Positions 21,359 to 27,711 of a stretch of DNA of 34,311 nucleotides are shown piece by piece. The translations under genes and the position numbers were made by a program. Numbering within the stretch: the stretch's first letter is position 1; each line of letters opens with the position of its first letter. Source of the DNA: a virus. Location: positions 1-34,311 of IMG/VR virus record IMGVR_UViG_3300042384_000043. The stretch is one strand, 5' to 3'. The notes beneath the pieces are model-generated. The model searched no databases. It saw nothing but the letters and a program-made list of their open reading frames with translations, and had not been told where the DNA came from.

Positions 21359-22276
21359 TTAGACGCCAGCAGTGCCGTACATCGCACGAGGATCAGTGAA
21401 GCCCACGTCGTAACGCTCTGTCGCTTTGTAGCGCATAGAGTCAGTTTCGAAGTCGCCTTCCATGGTCTTCTCGAGCTTACGACGCATCATGAGCTTCATG
21501 CCTTCTGGAGCGTCGGTTTGTACGAAGAATGCTGAAGCATTGGTCAAACGTGACAACACAGCCGCGCCTTCGTCCAACAGACCGATGGACTTGACAGGGT
21601 TGATGTCGTTGTTTGCATTACCTGCGCGCAACACGGATTTCAAGAGGACTTCAGCTTGGAAGACGTTGCCGGGGGCGACCACCAATTGGCGGGGCACAAG
21701 GCGAATCTTCTTACCATTGTTGTCCACAGCTTGACGAATCTGAATCAACATCTGCTCAAGCGATGTCTGTGACAGATTGGCGGCTGTAGCCAATTGGTTG
21801 CTGAATGTACCGCTGACGATAGGGTGCGATGTGCTGATCAAAGCAACGCCGTCGCCACCTGCTGTAGCACCGCCAGTGAAGGCGTTGTTCAACACGTTAG
21901 CAGACAAAGTCTCTTTGGTCTCAATCAATGACTGAGCCAAGTGACGTGCGTACACCTGACCGATACGGATGTGGTCACCGTCTTCAACCAAAACTTTGGT
22001 CAAAGCAAATGCCAAGCCGTACACAGAGTACACATAGCGTTTCAAGAACAGAACACCACCCTGTTGGTACGACACTGGTGTGCCGTCAGGCAACTGAGGT
22101 GCCGCGCCGAAACCGTACAAGACGGGTTCTTCGTGGTAGTTACGTGGAATGCCGTCTTGTTCCGTGAAAACACGAGACCATTCATCGGCACGTTGGTCGT
22201 AGACACCGTCGAAACATTCATTCAAGATAGGTTCGACGATGCTACGAAAGTCGGTACTGCGCATTGGAGCGGCCAT
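21359..22276 (-). CDS. Major capsid protein (HK97-fold expected)
   Basis: 305 aa. It forms the shell of the head. Residues 8-45 form an N-terminal arm and 85-130 a long helix with Ala-Leu-Thr-Lys-Val-Leu-Val-Glu and Leu-Ile-Glu-Thr-Lys-Glu. Then come a Gly-rich loop (133-142), a Ser-His-Pro turn, and a strand with Leu-Val-Val-Ala-Pro-Gly near 195-201. The C-terminal Arg-Tyr-Lys-Ala-Thr-Glu-Arg and Asp-Pro-Arg-Ala are typical of capsid proteins related to the Mu gpT-like group. A consensus AGGAGG site lies ahead of the ATG. No prohead protease gene is seen in the window, so maturation cleavage may be absent. A GC-rich hairpin follows the stop. Confidence 0.88.
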   Translation of the reverse strand: MAAPMRSTDFRSIVEPILNECFDGVYDQRADEWSRVFTEQDGIPRNYHEEPVLYGFGAAPQLPDGTPVSYQQGGVLFLKRYVYSVYGLAFALTKVLVEDGDHIRIGQVYARHLAQSLIETKETLSANVLNNAFTGGATAGGDGVALISTSHPIVSGTFSNQLATAANLSQTSLEQMLIQIRQAVDNNGKKIRLVPRQLVVAPGNVFQAEVLLKSVLRAGNANNDINPVKSIGLLDEGAAVLSRLTNASAFFVQTDAPEGMKLMMRRKLEKTMEGDFETDSMRYKATERYDVGFTDPRAMYGTAGV

Positions 22277-22292
22277 GATTCATGTCCTCCTA

Positions 22293-22868
22293 TTAAATTG
22301 CCGTACCTGCCGCACCAGCAAACTGGTACTCGGCAATAGTGGCACGAACGATGGTGTAAGAATCACCCCAAGCATTGTCAGGGTACGGAGCGAGGTTGAT
22401 GATTCGCATTTGTGCGCTGTTGCCAGCACCAGCTAAGGTGGTTGACAAAGTGCAAGCAGACAAACCAGTGGTTGTTGAACCAGCAGTTGTGTTGCTCAAA
22501 TCAGCCTCATCGCCAATGGAAGTCTGCGCTAGTGAACCAGCGGCTTGAATTTCATAGACGATATTAGGGTCGTTGTAGAAGTACGCAATGCATGAACCAG
22601 TCTGGTATGCCGTGTTGGCAGGCCAATAGTTCGACACGCGACGACGACCAGTAGTGTCCGTAAACTCGACGCCTGAGAAGCAACCGAGGAACGCATCACC
22701 AGCGGCGGCGACCTGAATAACACCACCTGTAGCCATCTTGACGGGCTGACCCTTCAAGATGTCGGTGTTGTACGTAGAGAGAATACCGTCAGCAAGCGCT
22801 GATGCACGATCCAACCCAGAAGGGTGGAATGCAGGTCGCATACCGAACGGAGCATTTGTAGAAGACAT
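22293..22868 (-). CDS. Probable capsid decoration or stabilisation protein
   Basis: 191 aa. The N-terminus Ala-Pro-Phe-Gly-Met-Arg-Pro is typical of small capsid-associated proteins directly ahead of major capsid genes. The rest is beta-rich with many Gly, Ala and Thr, no signal peptide and no membrane segment. A strong AAGGAGT ribosome site precedes the ATG, suggesting high expression, as expected for a protein present in hundreds of copies. A decoration protein binding the capsid surface is the likeliest role; it could also be another head protein. Confidence 0.6.
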   Translation of the reverse strand: MSSTNAPFGMRPAFHPSGLDRASALADGILSTYNTDILKGQPVKMATGGVIQVAAAGDAFLGCFSGVEFTDTTGRRRVSNYWPANTAYQTGSCIAYFYNDPNIVYEIQAAGSLAQTSIGDEADLSNTTAGSTTTGLSACTLSTTLAGAGNSAQMRIINLAPYPDNAWGDSYTIVRATIAEYQFAGAAGTAI

Positions 22869-22886
22869 AGTCTTACTCCTTAGAAG

Positions 22887-23438
22887 TTAACCCTCAAAAA
22901 TGGGGGCGCGATTAGATTGAGATTGGTCAAACCTACCCATACCTTCGCCTTCCAACCGTACCAGCGACTTACCGCTACTGTCACGCTGACCTTGGAGATT
23001 CTCAAGTTGAATACGGACTTTGTCCGCCTCTTCTTGGGGAGCTTCAAAGTGCAGTTGCGTCATGACGTCTTGGTAGACATCCATGGGCAATTTGAACAGC
23101 AACATCTCGTTGCATGATATGTACCCAACGTGTTCGCCAGCCTTGACTTTGTAGTTGTCGAACCCAGACATTTCGTCCGCTTTCACGGGTGTATATCCAA
23201 GTCGCACCCTTTTATCAATGGTGTCGTATGCGTTGGTGGTTGAGAGCCAAATGAGGTGCCAGCCCGGCATCTCTGGTACTTTTGGCAGTGCTGATTGGTT
23301 CCATTCATCACTCCACATCTTTCGACGTTCCTGTGAGCTTACGAACTTTGTTTCTGGAGCGGCGCGACTTGCGTCCTCGCTTGCGCGATCATTGCGTCCA
23401 CCTGCATTCAGAGATTTTTTCAAACGTGATTCGGTCAT
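22887..23438 (-). CDS. Conserved phage structural-region protein, function unknown
   Basis: 183 aa with the ATG at 23438, which has a good AAGGAA site seven bases upstream; a longer reading would overlap the scaffold gene and lacks such a site. The first 50 residues are polar and disordered. A folded core at about 60-130 is rich in Trp, Tyr and Gly (Gly-Trp-His-Leu-Ile-Trp-Leu-Ser, then Gly-Tyr-Ile-Ser-Cys-Asn-Glu), followed by a helical Glu/Gln segment. I recognise this as a protein common upstream of capsid genes, without a known role. A minor head or assembly factor is possible. Confidence 0.7.
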   Translation of the reverse strand: MTESRLKKSLNAGGRNDRASEDASRAAPETKFVSSQERRKMWSDEWNQSALPKVPEMPGWHLIWLSTTNAYDTIDKRVRLGYTPVKADEMSGFDNYKVKAGEHVGYISCNEMLLFKLPMDVYQDVMTQLHFEAPQEEADKVRIQLENLQGQRDSSGKSLVRLEGEGMGRFDQSQSNRAPIFEG

Positions 23439-23448
23439 ACTTGTTTCC

Positions 23449-24396
23449 TTAGTAAGAGTTGTTTCGAGCTTCTTGCGCATATCGCTTAATCATCTTGGAT
23501 CGCTTATCGGGATCATCCCAAAAGCCTGCATCCTTCATGGCGCGCACTTGTTCTGGTTTCAAAACAAATGTGTTCCTGTTGGTGCTTCCGTTGACGCTTT
23601 CGCGACCAGAACTTGTTACAACACTCCTTGGTCTCTTAGTAGACGAACGTACGTCCGTGCTGTCATTGTACTTGTGTGGCAAGTACTTATGCAAGCGATT
23701 GTCAAGTTCTTCCCAATAATCTTGGCTGGTGGGGTTCCAGCCTTCGGCTACTAGGGTCTCGTCAATCTGCTTTGCAATCTTGGAATCGGTATCCCGACCG
23801 CTTGGGTCGTACCAATCATTCTTCTCCATCCAGTTCGCCGCCAAGCGTTGCAGGCGTGGATCTGGGACGTTTCCTTGGGTCTGACGTGGCTCAACAGCAG
23901 ACTTCTTGAAGGATGACAGCGACTCAATCTGACGACGAGCTTCGTACATCATCTCCTGAGCGTCGGTCATAGCGGCACCGTCAGCGGCGGTTGCCGCCTC
24001 AGCGATCTTCATCTTCGCGTACTGCAAGCGAAGTTCTTGGTCTTCAATAGCCTTGTCAATACGAGCTAGGTCAGCAGAGTGCGTTTTGCGCTCCACCACG
24101 GACAAACGCTCCATCAACTCTTGGTTCTTGCGTTCCAATAGCTGGAGTTTCATGTCCTTCTCTACGCCAGTCTTCTTGGCTAGATCCCGCTTGGCGCGTC
24201 TTTTCTCACGACGAGCACGTTGGTACTCCGTCTCGTCTTCAGGGGCTACATCGTCGTCTATAGCGCCTCCAGACGCCATGTCGCGGTCGTCGTCTTGCTC
24301 GTCAGGGGACTCAATGCTGTCAGGAAGGTCGATAACGGCTGAACCGTCCGCCTCTTCCGTGACTTTGATCTTGTCAAGTTCGTTTTCTGTGGTCAT
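23449..24396 (-). CDS. Capsid scaffolding-like protein
   Basis: 315 aa and highly charged. The N-terminal 60 residues are acidic. Residues about 58-165 are helix- and coiled-coil-prone with many Glu, Lys and Arg. A Trp-rich segment at 189-225 (Trp-Met-Glu-Lys-Asn-Asp-Trp-Tyr) resembles the conserved patch in head assembly proteins of podovirus-like phages. The C-terminal 40 residues are basic and helical, as in P22-type scaffolds where that end binds the coat. Its place between the portal and capsid genes supports the call, but scaffolds diverge strongly and the evidence is composition and position. Confidence 0.7.
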   Translation of the reverse strand: MTTENELDKIKVTEEADGSAVIDLPDSIESPDEQDDDRDMASGGAIDDDVAPEDETEYQRARREKRRAKRDLAKKTGVEKDMKLQLLERKNQELMERLSVVERKTHSADLARIDKAIEDQELRLQYAKMKIAEAATAADGAAMTDAQEMMYEARRQIESLSSFKKSAVEPRQTQGNVPDPRLQRLAANWMEKNDWYDPSGRDTDSKIAKQIDETLVAEGWNPTSQDYWEELDNRLHKYLPHKYNDSTDVRSSTKRPRSVVTSSGRESVNGSTNRNTFVLKPEQVRAMKDAGFWDDPDKRSKMIKRYAQEARNNSY

Positions 24397-24836
24397 AAGA
24401 ATGCTTTCATAGCTAAGGGATCACCAATGACTTTGGCAATGATTTCGTGGTCGTTCAAGATCATGAACAAGGCTGGATCTTCGTGATCGCTCTCGCCTGT
24501 GACCTTAACTTCCCAACGATCTCCGCCCCATTTAGGGACTCGGATGTAATCGCCAACTTCGCACCACGAGCCTTCAGGCCAGCCTTGCATGGTGTCTCGG
24601 TTTTTAAATGCGAGGGGGCCAACTTCGATGACTTTTGCCACCATGTTGTTCCACTTCTCGCTCTCTTTGGTCTCTTCTACCAAAATGATCCCTGCGCCTG
24701 TCGTTTTCTGCTTTGTGCGACGTAGTTGCACCAAAATTCGACCACCTAATGGCTTAGCACCCGGGCTCACAGCGGGGAATGCCCACTTCACTTCAGCGTT
24801 TTCCAACACTTCGGGGTTATCGCTCATCTTCTTCAT
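24393..24836 (-). CDS. GroES-like co-chaperonin (Cpn10 fold)
   Basis: 147 aa against about 97 for bacterial GroES. The Cpn10 pattern is recognisable. Pro-Leu-Gly-Gly-Arg-Ile-Leu-Val starts the first strand (29-36). A mobile-loop-like Thr-Thr-Gly-Ala-Gly-Ile-Ile-Leu lies at 45-52. Ala-Lys-Val-Ile-Glu-Val-Gly is at 67-73, Glu-Val-Gly-Asp-Tyr-Ile-Arg-Val-Pro at 93-101, and a closing strand with Ile-Ile-Ala-Lys-Val-Ile at 132-137. GroES caps the GroEL chamber; phage versions such as T4 gp31 help fold the major capsid protein. Extra residues sit at the N-terminus, in the loop after residue 76 and at the C-terminus. The start is uncertain: ATG at 24836 or the in-frame ATG at 24827. The stop overlaps the scaffold start (ATGA), which fits a capsid folding role. 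Confidence 0.85.
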   Translation of the reverse strand: MKKMSDNPEVLENAEVKWAFPAVSPGAKPLGGRILVQLRRTKQKTTGAGIILVEETKESEKWNNMVAKVIEVGPLAFKNRDTMQGWPEGSWCEVGDYIRVPKWGGDRWEVKVTGESDHEDPALFMILNDHEIIAKVIGDPLAMKAFL

Positions 24837-25008
24837 CTTCCTTTAACATTTTGTTAATGAGATCGAGGGTTTCCTGCAATCCCAAGTTTGTGCCGACCGT
24901 GCGTTGGTACGTCTCCCATGACGCGACGTTTCCAGCCGCTAAGGAAGAAGCTATGTTAGCTTGACGCACCTTGATTGCGCCGATCAGATCACTCAAGTTG
25001 AATATCAT
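24817..25008 (-). CDS. Small hypothetical head-region protein, 63 aa
   Basis: Starts at an ATG sharing a base with the preceding stop and ends inside the start region of the GroES-like gene. The product is predicted to be mostly helical: an amphipathic N-terminal helix, an Ala-rich turn, a second helix with Leu-Gly-Leu-Gln-Glu, and an acidic tail of Glu, Asp and Arg. Similar small helical proteins occur beside phage portals, but I cannot name a family. The coupling to both neighbours suggests co-translation. Confidence 0.6.
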   Translation of the reverse strand: MIFNLSDLIGAIKVRQANIASSLAAGNVASWETYQRTVGTNLGLQETLDLINKMLKEDEEDER

Positions 25009-25163
25009 TATTTCTTCTTAGCTTGCGATAGTGCGCCTCCTTGTTTTTTAGCTGGCGCTGTGTTGCCAGAGGACTTGAGGGACGTGCCATCAAGCTTCTC
25101 GCCAGCGGCAATACGCTTGTGCATAGGCACGGCTTCGTTGTGATAAGGGTTAGATGTAGCCAT
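25008..25163 (-). CDS. Small basic hypothetical protein, 51 aa
   Basis: A short frame whose ATG lies inside the end of the portal gene and whose TAA shares one base with the next ATG (TAATG). The product begins with Met-Ala-Thr-Ser-Asn-Pro-Tyr and ends in a Lys- and Gly-rich tail with Lys-Lys-Gln-Gly-Gly and a final Lys triplet. No domain is recognised. The overlaps on both sides, and the fact that it fills an otherwise empty 140-base gap, support it as real. It could be a small head-associated protein. Confidence 0.6.
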   Translation of the reverse strand: MATSNPYHNEAVPMHKRIAAGEKLDGTSLKSSGNTAPAKKQGGALSQAKKK

Positions 25164-27708
25164 TTTGATCTCCAAGGGTTTGTTGAGCTTCTTTTTGAAG
25201 CGCCAGTGCAGTTTCTGCCTGCTCGTTTTGCAATTTAGCCGCGTCTCGCGTCAGTTTTGCAGATTCAATGCGTTCTTTCGTCAGGTTGTCAGCCGAATTG
25301 GTGGACATCTTGACGCTGTCTTGCTGTTGTTGCTTTGCCATCTCCATTTGCATCCGTGCGGCGCCCTCTTGACCCTCTTGTGTGAGGCGTTTGTCCGCCA
25401 ACTGTATGTCGGCTTGGTCTTTCGCGGCACGGCGCTGGGTCTCTGCCATGCTTGTCTGCATGAGAACCTGTGCTTCGGGTGGTAAGGGTTGCTGTTGCTT
25501 GCCCTGTTGCATCATTTGGATCATCTGCTGGATGATAGGCATGACGCCCTTGAACGCTTTCTCGCTGTCCATGGCGACGTGCTGAGACGCCAAGGCGTAT
25601 ATCTTGTCAATTTCGGCTGTGTACTTGGGATTAGCGTAGTCAGCTTGTTGTTTACCAGTTGACTTGGTCACATAACCGTTCATGCGCTTCAAGTACCACA
25701 AGGTAATGTGTTGTTTGACGTGCTCCATCATCTGTGGGATGAAGGCTGGCGCGATCATGGGGTTTGCACCAAAGGCTGGATCCTTGGCAAAGTCCAAGTG
25801 ACCCTGAATGTGAGCCAAGTGGTCTTGATCGATGAAGGCAAAACCTGTCTGACCAAGAGCCATAGCGACGTTTTCGTCTGCGACTGGGCGCTCTTCGGGG
25901 TTGGGTACGTCTTTCATCAGCTCATTGATGCCGGGCACCTTGATCTGCTTCAAGAACCTCTCCAGCACCACCTTGCGGTTGAACAGATCTGGGTTCTTGT
26001 CCATCAACGCCATCACCGCTTGAGTCTGCGCCATGCGCTGAGTCTCAGAGAAGATGTGCGGATCAGAGACTGGGATCACGTCTGTGTTAGATGCGAAGTC
26101 TTCTTTGCTGATTTCCAGATCTGCAACCACTTCACCCTTGCGTTGCTCGTCGATGTACCAACGATTCAGACGTCCAAGGATCTTCAGAACGCGACCTTGT
26201 GACTCGTGCAGACGTGCGTGGATGGCAGAGAACACCGCGGCTCCCTGCTCGATCAGTGCTTGGGTGGTTCCAACAGGGGTGTTGGAGTTCACGTCAGCGA
26301 TCTTTTCCTCAGCGGTGGTCACGACACCCTTAGCCGCGCTGTCTAACCAGCCCAAAAGCGAGAATAAAACTGGGGAAGGGGGGTTGAAAGGCATAGGCAT
26401 GGCAATCTTGCGGATGTCATCGACCCCGGGCATCCCCTCGATCTCACAAACCTGCGTCACATCCACCTGTTGGGACTGACCAGAGATCTTCGCTCCCTTG
26501 AGCTTTAGCATGGTCGCCGCGTTGTTGATATGAGCAGAGTCCAGCAAAGCGCGCAGAGAGCCTGTAAGAGCCGCTGACAGCCCTCCTATGAGCTGTGGTA
26601 AGCCAATAGCGTAGGCGCCACGCCATGGAATGAACTTGAACTCAACCAACCAATCAAGCTTGGTCATGGTCTCGTCGCCCTCTTCCCAGTTACGGTAGAG
26701 ACCAACGCACTCATTCTCGTGCTCGTCAACCATCAAGATGTATGGAGCTGACTCACCATCTGTCAGTGGGTCGTCATCAAGCTCCAACCATGTGTAAATG
26801 TGGTAAACCTTACGAAGTCCGTCTTCGTTGTCTTCAAACTTACGACCTTCGATCTTGTTGTTTGCCTTCTCAGAGTGAGTTTCCTCTGGCTCAGCAGATA
26901 CGCGGATCAGGTCGATGTCACGGTACAAGCCAGAGCGAATGCGGTTCTTGAACTCCCACTCAGTCAAAGTTTGCATCTCAGTGACGCGCTGGGCTGTGTA
27001 GAAGTTAGCCGCGGCAAAGGGCAACAGAATATTGTCGATTGGCATGAACTCAGCACAGGGACGCTTCTTCTTGTCGTCGTACCAGAGTTTCATGTACTGT
27101 GAGCCACCCAAGGGAAGCTGAGTCAGGAGCTGTTCCTGCTCGTCGCGGAACTCTTCAATCTGCTCAGTCAACTGCCAGTTCATGAAGTCGCGCTTGCGCT
27201 CGGCTTTGCTAATCTTGTCCTCGTCAACCTTGCCCAAGATCTTGGTGCGGGTTGGGCCATCAGGTGGGAACATCTCCTTGATGGCGCGTGAGGCGAAGTC
27301 TACGCAGGCTTCAGCCATGACAGGGTGCACAACCTTGCTGGCGCCCATGAAGGTAGCACCGCCGGGGGCATCATTCCCCATACCCGTACGGCGTAAACCC
27401 TCTTCGTACTTCTTATCGCGCTCCTCACGAGACTTCTTGTCGTTCTCGACCAAGTCCATGTAGCGCAGAGCGATCTTGTTCAAGTCATAGGGGTCAAGCA
27501 CCTCAGCCAAGTTCTGATAGAAGTCCTCGTCCTCCATCGGGCCTTTGGTTGGCATACGCACAATGGCAGACCCATCAGGTAGCTCCTCGATCTCTTGGTC
27601 GTCGTCAGGCATCTCAAACTCCATGCCTTCGTCAGCTTCTACCTGCTGATCCTTTAACCCATCGATAAAACGACCAGCGTTAGGATCTTGTGGGAATTGT
27701 GTCGCCAT
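25150..27708 (-). CDS. Portal protein (P22-type, head vertex)
   Basis: 852 aa, close to the length of large podovirus portals. The portal dodecamer forms the DNA gate of the capsid and docks the terminase and later the tail adaptor. Recognition rests on the overall pattern: an acidic N-terminus, a segment near 120-150 with Gly-Ala-Ser-Lys-Val-Val-His-Pro then Ala-Ile-Lys-Glu-Met-Phe-Pro-Pro, a core with repeated Trp/Tyr and Pro residues, and a Gln-rich helical C-terminus from about residue 720. That C-terminus would fit a barrel helix like the one known in P22. A ribosome site AAGGAA precedes the ATG. The stop overlaps the next small gene by 14 bases. It sits just ahead of the scaffold and capsid genes, as in related phages. 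Confidence 0.88.
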   Translation of the reverse strand: MATQFPQDPNAGRFIDGLKDQQVEADEGMEFEMPDDDQEIEELPDGSAIVRMPTKGPMEDEDFYQNLAEVLDPYDLNKIALRYMDLVENDKKSREERDKKYEEGLRRTGMGNDAPGGATFMGASKVVHPVMAEACVDFASRAIKEMFPPDGPTRTKILGKVDEDKISKAERKRDFMNWQLTEQIEEFRDEQEQLLTQLPLGGSQYMKLWYDDKKKRPCAEFMPIDNILLPFAAANFYTAQRVTEMQTLTEWEFKNRIRSGLYRDIDLIRVSAEPEETHSEKANNKIEGRKFEDNEDGLRKVYHIYTWLELDDDPLTDGESAPYILMVDEHENECVGLYRNWEEGDETMTKLDWLVEFKFIPWRGAYAIGLPQLIGGLSAALTGSLRALLDSAHINNAATMLKLKGAKISGQSQQVDVTQVCEIEGMPGVDDIRKIAMPMPFNPPSPVLFSLLGWLDSAAKGVVTTAEEKIADVNSNTPVGTTQALIEQGAAVFSAIHARLHESQGRVLKILGRLNRWYIDEQRKGEVVADLEISKEDFASNTDVIPVSDPHIFSETQRMAQTQAVMALMDKNPDLFNRKVVLERFLKQIKVPGINELMKDVPNPEERPVADENVAMALGQTGFAFIDQDHLAHIQGHLDFAKDPAFGANPMIAPAFIPQMMEHVKQHITLWYLKRMNGYVTKSTGKQQADYANPKYTAEIDKIYALASQHVAMDSEKAFKGVMPIIQQMIQMMQQGKQQQPLPPEAQVLMQTSMAETQRRAAKDQADIQLADKRLTQEGQEGAARMQMEMAKQQQQDSVKMSTNSADNLTKERIESAKLTRDAAKLQNEQAETALALQKEAQQTLGDQNGYI

Positions 27709-27711
27709 AGC

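Noticed and set aside
23155-23754. Plus-strand frame of 199 aa
   Set aside because: Antisense to the scaffold and the conserved unknown gene, both supported by overlaps and ribosome sites.
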